Of a stretch of 64,000 bases of DNA, positions 34,755 to 43,968 are shown one piece after another. The first letter of the stretch is position 1; each line of letters starts with the position of its first letter. Made by a program: the position numbers and the translations under genes. The notes beneath the pieces were generated by a model. It saw only the letters and a list, made by a program, of their open reading frames with translations, did not search any database and was not told the DNA's origin. The DNA comes from CAWCDJ01 sp963794265. GTDB lineage: Bacteria > Acidobacteriota > Terriglobia > Bryobacterales > Bryobacteraceae. Location of the stretch: assembly GCA_963794265.1 (NCBI GenBank), contig CAWCDJ010000003.1, forward strand, positions 248,001-312,000, in the 5' to 3' direction.

Positions 34755-37450
34755 CACCGCAGCAGCCTCGCAATCTCGCTCATCGGGACCGCCTGCCGCG
34801 GATGGAATTCGCTGCCTCTGGCATACTCCAGCAGGCTGCGCAGCATCTGCCGCGCAACCGGCCTCTGGGCCATCCCGGTCGTCAGGTCGAACGACGTAGC
34901 CAGCAGCCTGCCCTTGCCGACGCGCGCTTCAATCACCGCGCCCAGCTTGTGGTTCCGGTGCAAGTCGTCGATCACCTGCACCAGCGGCCGGTATCCCGCC
35001 GGCAGGTCGTCCAGCACGAAGGCGCTCGCGCCTTCCGAGAGTTCCCACCACTGCCACTGGCTGTGAAAGCTGGTTGGGAACCGCGCCAGCGCGGGCAGCG
35101 CCGGGTCGCACAGAATTCCCAGTGTTCCCTGGGTCCTGGCGAACCACCCGTCCGACCAGAAGACCGGCAGGAAACGGGTCGGAAACAGGTGCTCGCCCTT
35201 CTGCCCCTTCGGCACGGTCAACAGCACCGTGCGCCCCGCATCGAGCGCCTGCTCGGCCGCCGCGTCGAAGGCCGTGGTCACCAGCACGTCCCCCGGCGAG
35301 GTATCGACCCGGGCCGGATAGACCCAGATGTCCCAGTCGTTGCGCGCGTCGGTGCCGCGCACCCGCACCGTCACCTTGAGATGGGCGGCGGTTTCGACCG
35401 CGTGGAGCGGGATCGAGATTTCGCCCAACGGCGTCACACTTCCCACCGCAAGGGTCTTCGCCGGAAAGTTCCCGGAGAACCGCACCTGCCCGTTGTCATC
35501 CGTCGCCGACCATTCGGCGGCCGCGTTCGCAACCGGCTGTTTGCCATAGTGCGCCACTTCGGCCTGCCCGGTGAACGTCTCATTGCTGGTCCAGACGAAT
35601 TTCTTCATCCGCAGCAGCGGCACCGTCTCGCCGCAGAACCGCCGGAACTCCTCGGGCGTCAGGATGCCCTTCGAATCCCAAAAGGAATCGAGCAGCCCCA
35701 CTAATGCCTCACCCTGTCCCGGGAAGTCCTCGAGCTGAAGGAGGAAGAAACCTCCATAATCCGGCGTTCGCAGCGTGGCCTCGATCTCCTCTTTGTAGAT
35801 CGACCAGGAAAACTTGCCCGACGCCAGTTGGAACCATTCGGCCTCATCCAGCATGCCGCGCGATTCCAGTTCGCCGCGGAAAACCTCGAGGTTCCGCGCC
35901 TTCAGCACACCGTTGTACTTCGCGATCTCGTCGTAGCTCGGGTAAACGGCCCACTGACCCATCTCGTGCGTCACGAGCGGCAGGGGGAAAGCCTTCACCG
36001 AGTCGCTGTAGTCGTGGTCCGTGCCGTCCATGGTGGCGGCGAACCTCCCGCCGTTGATTCGCAGCCGCCCCACCGAGGTCTGCTGGGTCACCCAGTAGTC
36101 GGAGGTCGTCCCCGGTGCGCGCCGGCGGTGATCGGCCGAGAAGGTGTAGAGCCGCCGCGGGTCGGCCTTCTTGAACTCGGCCACCAGGTTGTCCATGAAC
36201 ACGTCGTCGCCGCTCAGTTCGTTGCCGAGGCACATCATGGTGAACGACGGATGGTTGCCGTACGCCTTGAGAATGCGGTAGCCCTCGGCCCGCATGTAAT
36301 CGTCGAGTTTTTCGTCCTTGCCGACTTTGGAGCTCCACACCGGCAGCTCCACGTGCAACATAAAGCCGGCCCGGTCGGCCGCGACGAACGCAGCTTCGGG
36401 AGGGCACCAGGAGTGGAAGCGGAAGGCGTTCAACCCGTAGGATCGCGCGATGCGGAACATGCGCGCCCAGTCGTCCACGTTGGTCGAAGGGTAGCCCGTT
36501 TTGGGGAAGATGGCGCATTCGAGCGTGCCGCGCAGGAATACGGGCCGCCCGTTCAGCAGGAACTGCGTGCCGCGCGCGGCGATGTCGCGGACGCCGATAG
36601 TGGTCGACACGGAGTCCGCTCCGGCGCGCGAGGTGAGGCGCAGGTCGAGGCTGAAGAGGTTCGGCTCATACTCGTCCCAGAGCTTCGCGCCCTTCACCGG
36701 GATCCGCATTTCGATCTTCTGCGCTCCCGAGACCACGGCGTGTTCCGACGTGTGGCTGAGCCCGGGCACATCGGCCGTGAGGTCCGCGCCTACCGGCAAC
36801 CCGGTGCGGTTGCGCAGCTCGACCTCGGCCCGCAGCATGCCCGGTTCCGCGGGATAGATCGCCACCGAATCGATCCACACGGGCACGGTGGCGCGCAGCT
36901 CGATCGCGCCCACGACGCCGTTCCAGTCGGTCTGCGTGTGCTCGCCGAAGCTGTGGCCGTCGCGGCCGATATCGATGAGGTATTCGTTGTCCACGCAGAT
37001 GGTGATCCGGTGGCGGCCCGGCGTCAGGGCATCGCTGAGATCGTACTCGTGCGGCGTAGTCAGGCTGTTCCGCGACCCGAAGGCTTTCCCGTCCACCCAG
37101 ACCTCGGTCGACCAGTGGGCGCGCTCCAGGAACAGCGTGATGTGCTTCGCGCGCCACGTCTCGGGAATCACGACTTCCTTCTGGTACCACGCCAGCCCCG
37201 CGTACTTGTAGGGCCGGGTGAGATAGCCCTTTTCCGGCGTCGTGACCTTGTTGCCGTAGCCGCCCTGGTCGGTGCTGCCGGGAAGGAAGATGGTGTCCGG
37301 CCCGAGTTGCCGTTCGAACCAGCGTTCGGCGTGGCCGGTCTTTTGCGGGTCCAACTGGAACTCCCAGGTTCCTCCCAGCGGGATGTGCGAACCCGCGGCC
37401 AGGAGAGCGGGCGATGCGGCGATCGCCAGAAGCAGAAGCCGTCTAAGCAT
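34754..37450 (-). CDS. Glycoside hydrolase family 2 (beta-galactosidase/glucuronidase-like), secreted
   Basis: An 898-residue exported GH2 enzyme. It has a signal peptide (1-20), a GH2 sugar-binding jelly roll (about 22-190), an Ig-like domain (about 195-295) and a TIM barrel (about 295-590). Probable acid/base E411 (CLGNELSG) and nucleophile E496 (THEMGQW) are both present with normal spacing. The remaining 300 residues are an extra beta-rich C-terminal region. It would release a beta-linked sugar in the periplasm or outside. It overlaps the transporter stop by 8 nt, so release and uptake are coupled. Exact specificity cannot be read. Confidence 0.9.
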   Translation of the reverse strand: MLRRLLLLAIAASPALLAAGSHIPLGGTWEFQLDPQKTGHAERWFERQLGPDTIFLPGSTDQGGYGNKVTTPEKGYLTRPYKYAGLAWYQKEVVIPETWRAKHITLFLERAHWSTEVWVDGKAFGSRNSLTTPHEYDLSDALTPGRHRITICVDNEYLIDIGRDGHSFGEHTQTDWNGVVGAIELRATVPVWIDSVAIYPAEPGMLRAEVELRNRTGLPVGADLTADVPGLSHTSEHAVVSGAQKIEMRIPVKGAKLWDEYEPNLFSLDLRLTSRAGADSVSTTIGVRDIAARGTQFLLNGRPVFLRGTLECAIFPKTGYPSTNVDDWARMFRIARSYGLNAFRFHSWCPPEAAFVAADRAGFMLHVELPVWSSKVGKDEKLDDYMRAEGYRILKAYGNHPSFTMMCLGNELSGDDVFMDNLVAEFKKADPRRLYTFSADHRRRAPGTTSDYWVTQQTSVGRLRINGGRFAATMDGTDHDYSDSVKAFPLPLVTHEMGQWAVYPSYDEIAKYNGVLKARNLEVFRGELESRGMLDEAEWFQLASGKFSWSIYKEEIEATLRTPDYGGFFLLQLEDFPGQGEALVGLLDSFWDSKGILTPEEFRRFCGETVPLLRMKKFVWTSNETFTGQAEVAHYGKQPVANAAAEWSATDDNGQVRFSGNFPAKTLAVGSVTPLGEISIPLHAVETAAHLKVTVRVRGTDARNDWDIWVYPARVDTSPGDVLVTTAFDAAAEQALDAGRTVLLTVPKGQKGEHLFPTRFLPVFWSDGWFARTQGTLGILCDPALPALARFPTSFHSQWQWWELSEGASAFVLDDLPAGYRPLVQVIDDLHRNHKLGAVIEARVGKGRLLATSFDLTTGMAQRPVARQMLRSLLEYARGSEFHPRQAVPMSEIARLLR

Positions 37451-38744
37451 ATTCTCCCTCGATCTGTTCCAGGGTCTTGCCTTTGGTTTCGGGCACGCGG
37501 AAGAAGATGAACACGAAGCCGGCGGCGCAGATCGCCGAGTAGAGCCAGAACGTCCCGGCCGCGCCCAGCGCCCGGTTGAGCACGGGGAAGGTGAAGGTAA
37601 GAACGAAGCAGGCGATCCACAACGCGGAGACGGAGATCGAGACCGCGGTTCCGCGCACGCGGTTGGGGAAGATCTCCGAGATCAGCACCCAGGTGATCGG
37701 CGCGAGCGTCATGGCATAGCACGCGATGGTGGCAAGCGTGAGCACCAGCAGCGGCAGCCCCTTGAGCCCCAGGTGGTAGCAGAGCCCGATGAGCAGGTGC
37801 GAAAGGCAGATTCCGGCGCAGCCCGCGAGCATCAGGGTGCGGCGGCCCAGGCGGTCGACAAACGCCATGGCCACCAGCGTGAACAACAGGTTGATGGCGC
37901 CGGTGGTTACGATGTTGAAGAGGATGTCGTTCACGCCGTAGCCGGCATTGCGGTAGATCTCTTCGGCGTAGTTGAAGATGACGTTGATGCCGGACCATTG
38001 CTGCAGCACCGCCAGCACGATACCGATTAATAGGAGTTTGTAAGGTAGGCCTGCTGGCCTGCCCGGTTTCAGCCCTGGCTTGGACGATGGGCTGGCCGGA
38101 AGGCTGGCCCTGCTTTTCCACCGGGGGCTCTCGGGAATGAATAGCGACCCCGCGAAGAACACGACCGAGGGCACCGCCACCGCGGTGAACATCCAGCGCC
38201 AGCCGAACTGCCCATTCCAGGATTGGCGGATCATCTCTGCCGTCGCGCCGTCAGGCACCGGCCGGGCGATCAGCCAGTTCACGATCTGCGCGGCGAGAAT
38301 GCCGATCACGATGGTGAGCTGGTTGAGCGACACCATGCGGCCGCGCAGTTCCGCCGGGCTGACTTCGGCGATGTATACCGGAGAGACGTTCGAGGCGATT
38401 CCGATGGCCACGCCGCCCAGGATGCGCCATGTCACGAACATGGAGAAGGTCTGTGCCCACCCCGTGAGCACCGACGACACGGCGAAGAGCGCGGCCGAAA
38501 GGATGAGCAGTTTCTTGCGGCCGTAGCGGTCGCTGGCGGCGCCGGAGAGTATCGAGCCGAGCAGGCAGCCGAGCAGCGCGCAGCTGTTGGCCCATCCAAT
38601 GCTTTGCTCGCTCTGTAATTGAAAGAACTTTTCGTAGAAAGGCTTGGCGCCGCCGATCACGACCCAGTCGTAACCGAACAGCAGACCGCCCATCGCCGCG
38701 ACGGCGGAGATGGTCCAAAGATAGCGTGGGCTGAGTTTATTCAT
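37443..38744 (-). CDS. Sugar-porter-type MFS transporter with altered central loop
   Basis: A 433-residue major facilitator of the sugar porter family. Diagnostic motifs are present: GYDWVVIGGA, SDRYGRKK, PESPRW after helix 6, QQWSGINVIFNYAEE in helix 7, VDRLGRRT and the C-terminal PETKGKTLEQIE. It should import a mono- or disaccharide by proton symport. The cytoplasmic loop between PESPRW and helix 7, normally about 60 residues, is only about 28 residues of Pro/Ser/Gly/Lys sequence encoded by repeat-like DNA (see separate entry). Coupled by ATGA to the preceding DUF5107 gene. Whether it still works is open. Confidence 0.92.
   Translation of the reverse strand: MNKLSPRYLWTISAVAAMGGLLFGYDWVVIGGAKPFYEKFFQLQSEQSIGWANSCALLGCLLGSILSGAASDRYGRKKLLILSAALFAVSSVLTGWAQTFSMFVTWRILGGVAIGIASNVSPVYIAEVSPAELRGRMVSLNQLTIVIGILAAQIVNWLIARPVPDGATAEMIRQSWNGQFGWRWMFTAVAVPSVVFFAGSLFIPESPRWKSRASLPASPSSKPGLKPGRPAGLPYKLLLIGIVLAVLQQWSGINVIFNYAEEIYRNAGYGVNDILFNIVTTGAINLLFTLVAMAFVDRLGRRTLMLAGCAGICLSHLLIGLCYHLGLKGLPLLVLTLATIACYAMTLAPITWVLISEIFPNRVRGTAVSISVSALWIACFVLTFTFPVLNRALGAAGTFWLYSAICAAGFVFIFFRVPETKGKTLEQIEGEYA
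38041..38114. repeat. Repeat-like GC-rich palindromic DNA inside the transporter gene
   Basis: This stretch encodes the odd loop and contains AGGCCTGCTGGCCTGCC (two facing GGCC boxes) and a direct repeat GGCTGGCC spaced by 4 bp. The core GGGCAGGCC (minus strand) also occurs in the intergenic hairpin at 60998-61024. It looks like a small interspersed palindromic element that entered the gene in frame. Confidence 0.4.
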
Positions 38745-41548
38745 TGGGGATCGTGGAAAAGCAGTAAATCGGGAATAGACGTGGCGAAGTAGCCGGCCTC
38801 GGGCTTCCGTTTCGAGCTTCCGGCCAGCGGGTGAGCGGCTTCGCCGAGGCTCTCGGGCGGGTTATCGGTGGAGAGCCCGAGGGCCCTGGCGGCCCGCGCC
38901 CACTGCTCGAGCGCGCGGCCTTCCCCGCCTTCCCATGGGGCGAAGCGGCGGGAGAGCATGACATCGAGCGCGCGCTGGTGGCGGCCGGTCTGATTGTAGA
39001 GCGACGCAAGTTCGACGCTGAGGTCGTCGCGGCGATTCACCAGGTCTATGCGGCGCTCCAATTCGGCGAGGCGCTGCTTGGGCGTCTTGCCCAGGCGCTT
39101 CCAGAGCTGGTCGCGTTCATAGAGCACGCGCGCATCCTGGGGGTTCGCGGCCAGGGCCTTGTTGAACGCCGCGGCGGCCTTGCGCGGGTTCCGCCGCACG
39201 TTGTACCAGCCGATCCCCAGGTTGCGCCAGACGACGGAGAAGCTCGGGTCGATTTCGGCCGAACCTTCCCAACACCGCATGGCTTCTTCGTGGCGGCGGC
39301 GGTCGTAAAGGAAGTTGCCGAGGTAATAGAGAGCGCGCGCGTCGCGGGGCTCGGCTGCGATCGCGGCTTCGAGCACCAGCATCTCTTCGAGGCGGCTGGG
39401 GAAGCAGTAGTCGGGCCGGGCGCGGCTCGCCGCGGTGTACCTGCCGCCGGTGAGATAAGCCAGCGTGTAGAGCACCATCGGCTGCGACCCTTTCAGCACC
39501 CCGGCTGCTTCGCGGTTCAAGCCGGCGCGGGCGTAGTCGAAAGCCAGATCGAGCTGCATCTGCGGGTCGGAAGGCACGCAGCCATCGGCCAGGTGGCGCG
39601 CCCACGCGTTCAGTGGGTCGAGCGCCAGAGTTTCGCGGATCGCGGCCGCGGCGTCCCGGCCCAGCCTGCGGAGGATGGCGGCCTGCAGGTTGCGCGCATT
39701 GACGTGGTCGGCATCGGTGCGGAGTGCCAGGGCGAGGTGCTCGAGCGCGCCGGCCCAGCGCTCGTGTTTCGCATCGATCTCGGCCAGCGCGGTGTATCCG
39801 GCGGTGCGCCAGGCATAATTCCAGGTGGCCTTGTAGAAGGCGGCGTACGCCTCTTCGTCAAACCCGAGATAGCGCAGCGCCAGGCCGAGGTTGTAGTGCG
39901 GCTCGCCGTCATACGGGTTCGCGTTGAACCGCGTGAGGCTGTGGATGGCGAGTTGGAAGTGGACCGCCGCCAGCCTGAACTCACCGCAGCGTAAGTGCCC
40001 GCGGCCGAGGGCGTTCAGGGCGCGGGAGTCGTGGGGATCGCGGCGCAGGGCCTCCTCCCAGTAGGGCTCGGCGGAGCGTGTGGCGTGGCGGTATTGTTCG
40101 AGGTGCAGCCCGATCCGGTAGAGCTCGTCATTGGTAAGGGCGGCGCCCTTACGGTCGCGGCTCTGTGGCAGAGGCGGCGCGACGGCGGGTTTGGGAGGTT
40201 CGCCGCGTCCCAGGGGCTCGGCCGCGTAGCGAATCAGCTCGCGGCCTTCCGCTTCGACGATGGCGCAGTCGGCCTGCTTGCGCAATTCCTGGAAGAAGGG
40301 AGCGCCGGGCGCGAGATCGGCGGTCCAACGCGCGACGGTCTTGCCCTGGCACAGCAAACGGATGGTGGCGTTCGGGAACACGGCCGATACGGAGACGCCG
40401 ACGCCTTCGGGGCGCAGGCTCAGCGCCGCATCGCGGTTGGCCATCTGCGGCGGACCGATCCTGCGGATGGGATACCAGTATTGGGTGAAGCTCTTGGTTT
40501 CCCAGGGCGCGAGAAACGAAAAGTCGGGTTGGTTGTCGGTATAGACGCCGGCCATGAGCTCGACATAGGGGCCGTCTTCGTCGGTAAGGTTGCGGTCCCA
40601 GGCGTAACCGAAAGGATGGTTGCCCCAGGTCCACTGCTTCTTGCCGGGGGAGATGTGATGGTTGGCGACGTGGATGACACCGGCTTGGGCGGCGTGGTCG
40701 TAGCCGCCGACGAAATCGTACTTCGAACCGACCGCCATGTAACTCGTCGGCACGGTGATATTGGCGTACCAACTCAGGTCGTTGGCGGGATAACCCCGAG
40801 CGCCGTAAGCGACACCGTAGTAAGTGCCCTCACACAGCGGGTAAGTGCTGATCGCGCGGCGGGCGTGGTCGGCCACGTAGTGGACGTCGGGCGGAAAGAA
40901 GGACTGGTATTGGTCGTGAACCCGTACGCCGGCATTCGCCCACCAGAGAAAGGTCTGGACGAACGGTGTCCGGTTATAAAGCCGCACCTTCAGTTCGAGA
41001 TACGACTTACCGGGGCGTAGGCAGACGCCGTGCATCCCCTTGAGCCGGTTCAGCGGGTCGTGATCGCTGAGCCAGATCGTGCGCGAGCCGTCGGGGTGCT
41101 CTTCGATCGACCACTCGACGGGCATGTAAGTGGCGGGACGGTGGTGCTGCGGCCAGTTGAACTCGACGCCGCCCGAAATCCACGGTCCGGCAAGCCCCAC
41201 CAGCGCGGGCTTGATGACGTTCTGGCGGTAGAAGAAATCGTAGCCGTTGGTCTTGTCCAGGCCGACGTGAATGCGGCCGCCGATTTCGGGCAGCACCATC
41301 AGGCGGACGAATTCGTTCTCGATGTGGACGGCCTGCCAGGCGCGGTCCGAGGGTTCGGTCGAGATGCGGTCGATGAACGGCAGCGGATAGACGCAGCCGT
41401 TGCTGCCCTGGTAGACGCGGTTCTCGAGGAACATCGGGTTCGGGTCGGGCGCATCGGGCAGGTAGGTCGGAATGTGCACGGGTTCCGACCAGGCCTTCAC
41501 GGGTCCGGCGAGGTCTGGGGGGGCATCGGGCAGTGTGAAGCGTGGCAT
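38741..41548 (-). CDS. DUF5107 domain protein with TPR repeats
   Basis: A 935-residue cytoplasmic protein with no signal peptide. The N-terminal part (about 20-350) is a DUF5107-type beta-sandwich (ENRVYQGSNGCVYPLPFID, MVLPEIGGRIHVGLDKTNGY, GVEFNWPQHHRPAT, NHPFGYAWDRNL), related to sugar-processing domains such as aldose-epimerase folds. The C-terminal part (about 480-900) holds many TPR-like helices (YYLGNFLYDRRRHEEAMRCW; WRNLGIGWYNVRRNPRKA). The family is common in sugar-degradation loci, but its activity is not established to my knowledge. First gene of the minus sugar operon. Confidence 0.85.
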   Translation of the reverse strand: MPRFTLPDAPPDLAGPVKAWSEPVHIPTYLPDAPDPNPMFLENRVYQGSNGCVYPLPFIDRISTEPSDRAWQAVHIENEFVRLMVLPEIGGRIHVGLDKTNGYDFFYRQNVIKPALVGLAGPWISGGVEFNWPQHHRPATYMPVEWSIEEHPDGSRTIWLSDHDPLNRLKGMHGVCLRPGKSYLELKVRLYNRTPFVQTFLWWANAGVRVHDQYQSFFPPDVHYVADHARRAISTYPLCEGTYYGVAYGARGYPANDLSWYANITVPTSYMAVGSKYDFVGGYDHAAQAGVIHVANHHISPGKKQWTWGNHPFGYAWDRNLTDEDGPYVELMAGVYTDNQPDFSFLAPWETKSFTQYWYPIRRIGPPQMANRDAALSLRPEGVGVSVSAVFPNATIRLLCQGKTVARWTADLAPGAPFFQELRKQADCAIVEAEGRELIRYAAEPLGRGEPPKPAVAPPLPQSRDRKGAALTNDELYRIGLHLEQYRHATRSAEPYWEEALRRDPHDSRALNALGRGHLRCGEFRLAAVHFQLAIHSLTRFNANPYDGEPHYNLGLALRYLGFDEEAYAAFYKATWNYAWRTAGYTALAEIDAKHERWAGALEHLALALRTDADHVNARNLQAAILRRLGRDAAAAIRETLALDPLNAWARHLADGCVPSDPQMQLDLAFDYARAGLNREAAGVLKGSQPMVLYTLAYLTGGRYTAASRARPDYCFPSRLEEMLVLEAAIAAEPRDARALYYLGNFLYDRRRHEEAMRCWEGSAEIDPSFSVVWRNLGIGWYNVRRNPRKAAAAFNKALAANPQDARVLYERDQLWKRLGKTPKQRLAELERRIDLVNRRDDLSVELASLYNQTGRHQRALDVMLSRRFAPWEGGEGRALEQWARAARALGLSTDNPPESLGEAAHPLAGSSKRKPEAGYFATSIPDLLLFHDPQ

Positions 41549-41573
41549 AAGCGGCTACGGGGCGTACACTAAT

Positions 41574-41583
41574 GTGGTACCAC
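41574..41583. promoter_or_regulatory. Candidate operator palindrome in a 36-bp divergent gap
   Basis: A perfect 10-bp palindrome GTGGTACCAC lies 1 bp before the plus-strand ATG, in the only 36 bp separating two divergent sugar-locus operons. Its position suits a shared operator, but a 10-bp palindrome can arise by chance. Confidence 0.35.
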
Positions 41584-41584
41584 G

Positions 41585-43234
41585 ATGAACCGACGACAAG
41601 CGATTGCCACGTTAGCGGCGGCGCCTCTACTGGCGCAGTCCACGGAGTCGAAGATCGATGGGGAGGTAGTCAGGCGGCACGATGCCGCGGTCGGGAAGGC
41701 GCTCGCGGCGCAGATCACGGACGCGAGCCATCGCGGTTTCGGCAGCCTGCCTGCCGAAGATGGACTATATCACGCGGGCACGGCGGCGGGGCTGTTCGAA
41801 GACCTGGCGGCGGCGTATCTGTATCCGGAATCGAAGTACCATCACGACCGCGCCCTGCCGGAAGGCATGCGGATGGCGGCGCGGTTCCTGGAGCGCGCTC
41901 AGCACCCCGACGGCACTATCGACCTGCTGACCACGAACTTTCACTCGGCGCCCGATACGGGCTTCGTCGTCCACAGCGCGGGGACGGCGGCCTGCCTTCT
42001 CCACCGCGCGGGTGAGCGCGAACTGCTGGCCGCGATCGAGCCGTTTCTGCGCAAGGCCGGCGGCGCGCTGGCGGTGGGCGGAGTGCACACGCCGAATCAC
42101 CGGTGGGTGGTTTCGTCGGCGCTGGCGCAGGTGAACGAAGTGTTTCCGGACGCGCGCTTCATCCGGCGGATCGACCAGTGGCTGGCGGAGGGCGTGGATC
42201 TCGACGCGGACGGACAGTACACGGAGCGCAGCACCTCGGTAAACAACACGGTGTGCGACCGCGCGTTTACGGTGCTGGCGGTGAAGCTGAAACGGCCGGA
42301 ACTGCTCGAGCCGGTGCGGCGGAACCTGGATGCGATGCTCTACCTGATGCATCCGAATCTTGAAGTGGTGACAGAGATCTCGCGCCGGCAGGATAAGGGA
42401 GAGCGCGGCGATATGGGCGGGTATTGGTTCCCGCTGGGCTACCTGGCGGTGCTGGACCGGAACCCGGTGTACGCCGGGATCGCCGCGCAGGTAGCCCCGC
42501 GGCACGCCAGCCTGCCGGTGCTGATGGAGTATCCCGAGATGCTCGGCCCGTGGCCCGGGACGAAAGCGCCTCCCGGCAATTTCGTCAAAGACTTCCCGGT
42601 GCTCGATGTGGTGCGCTTCCGGCGCGGCGCGCGCAGCGCCACCATCCTGGGGAACGATTCGCTGTGGTTCTCTCTGCGCCAGGGCGATGCGGTGATCAGC
42701 GGAGTGCGGATGGCGAGCGCGTTCTTCGGCAAGGGCCAACTGGTGCCGCCGCGCATTGAACGAAACGGAAAGGTGTACACGCTGCGGCAGACGCTCGAAG
42801 CGGGGTATTACCAGCCGGCAGACCCGCCGCGGAAAGTGGCGGCGGGCGAGTGGGGTAGGGTACGGGAGTCCTGCCGGGAATCGGAGATCTGCCGTTTCGA
42901 ACAGTCCGCCGCAATTACCGAGATGGCCGGCGGGTTCCGCATTCACCTTTCGGCGAAGGGGACGGAAAACGTGCCGGTGGCGATCGAGATCGGGCTGCGG
43001 GCCGGCATGGAGGTGGATGGCGCGGCCGCGGTAAAGGGGCGGAGCGATGCGTTTTTGCTGGGCGCCGGGTACGCTACGCTGAAGCGCGGGGGCGACCGGA
43101 TCCGCGTGGGTCCGGGGCTCGCGCAGCACTCTTACGTGCAGGTGCGCGGGGCCGAGCCGAAACTGCCCGGGACCAGTTTGTACCTGACGGCGTTCGCACC
43201 CTTCGAGCACACCATGGAATTCCTATGCGGGTGA
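41585..43234 (+). CDS. Secreted predicted alpha/alpha-toroid enzyme (heparinase/lyase-like, uncertain)
   Basis: A 549-residue exported protein. The N-terminus MNRRQAIATLAAAPLLAQ is a twin-arginine-like or short Sec signal. The first half (about 30-330) is alpha-helical with polysaccharide-lyase-like blocks (ERAQHPDGTIDLLTTNFHSA, YTERSTSVNNTVCDRAF). The second half (about 350-540) is beta-rich (GARSATILGNDSLWFSLRQG). The toroid-plus-sandwich layout resembles heparinase II/III-type lyases or unsaturated glucuronyl enzymes, but I cannot name the family. Context, a sugar-use locus, supports polysaccharide cleavage. Confidence 0.6.
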   Translation: MNRRQAIATLAAAPLLAQSTESKIDGEVVRRHDAAVGKALAAQITDASHRGFGSLPAEDGLYHAGTAAGLFEDLAAAYLYPESKYHHDRALPEGMRMAARFLERAQHPDGTIDLLTTNFHSAPDTGFVVHSAGTAACLLHRAGERELLAAIEPFLRKAGGALAVGGVHTPNHRWVVSSALAQVNEVFPDARFIRRIDQWLAEGVDLDADGQYTERSTSVNNTVCDRAFTVLAVKLKRPELLEPVRRNLDAMLYLMHPNLEVVTEISRRQDKGERGDMGGYWFPLGYLAVLDRNPVYAGIAAQVAPRHASLPVLMEYPEMLGPWPGTKAPPGNFVKDFPVLDVVRFRRGARSATILGNDSLWFSLRQGDAVISGVRMASAFFGKGQLVPPRIERNGKVYTLRQTLEAGYYQPADPPRKVAAGEWGRVRESCRESEICRFEQSAAITEMAGGFRIHLSAKGTENVPVAIEIGLRAGMEVDGAAAVKGRSDAFLLGAGYATLKRGGDRIRVGPGLAQHSYVQVRGAEPKLPGTSLYLTAFAPFEHTMEFLCG

Positions 43235-43893
43235 TCGCGCTGGCGCTGGCGCTGAGCACGGCGGCCTGGGCGGCGGGAGCATGGCATTCGCTGTTCGACG
43301 GGAAGACCACTTACGGCTGGCTGGAAGTGACCGGGAAGCCGTTCCCTTCGAACTGCTGGCGAGTCGAAGACGGATGCCTGAAAGCCCTGGTGCGCACCAA
43401 CGGATTCCAGGACATCCGGACGGTGGAGACCTTCACCTCGTTCGAACTGGAGTTCGACTGGAAGCTGGGGAAGGGCGGGAATTCGGGCGTGAAGTACCTC
43501 ATCCAGCGGGTGGACGAGTGGACCAACCAGGCCGGACGCCAGGCCCGGGCGCGAGGCCTCGAGTATCAACTGGCCGGCGATGCCAACGCGGACGCGGCGT
43601 CGGATCCCAGGCGGGTGGCGGGCTCCCTGTACTCGCTGATCGCCCCGGTGCCGAGAGTTCCTGCGAAAATCGGCGAGTTCAATCACTCGCGGACCGTGGT
43701 GCGCGGCACGCACGTCGAGCACTGGCTGAACGGGGTAAAGGTGGTGGAGTTCGACACGCGCGACGCGGCGGTGCATCAACGGCTGAGCGAACTGGCGAAG
43801 GGGCGCGAGATCCGCGGAGAATCGGCAATCAGCCTGCAGAATCATTCGTCGGAGGCGTGGTTTCGGAACATTCGGGTGAGAAGGTTGGAGTGA
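43225..43893 (+). CDS. DUF1080 / 3-keto-disaccharide hydrolase-type protein, secreted
   Basis: A 222-residue exported protein with a signal peptide (1-18). The DUF1080 motifs are clear: WHSLFDGKTTYGWLE at the N-terminus, FELEFDWKLGKGGNSGVKYL and GLEYQLAGDANAD in the centre, and ISLQNHSSEAWFRNIRVRRL at the end. This ConA-like family contains enzymes acting on 3-keto-glycosides and is often found with sugar oxidoreductases. It overlaps the previous gene by 10 nt. Confidence 0.92.
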   Translation: MRVIALALALSTAAWAAGAWHSLFDGKTTYGWLEVTGKPFPSNCWRVEDGCLKALVRTNGFQDIRTVETFTSFELEFDWKLGKGGNSGVKYLIQRVDEWTNQAGRQARARGLEYQLAGDANADAASDPRRVAGSLYSLIAPVPRVPAKIGEFNHSRTVVRGTHVEHWLNGVKVVEFDTRDAAVHQRLSELAKGREIRGESAISLQNHSSEAWFRNIRVRRLE

Positions 43894-43968
43894 TCGCGGT
43901 TGCGGGCGCCTGGGTGTACACTGAGGCAGGAATCGAGATGAGTGTTCCCGTTCGAGCGAGTTTCGCCA

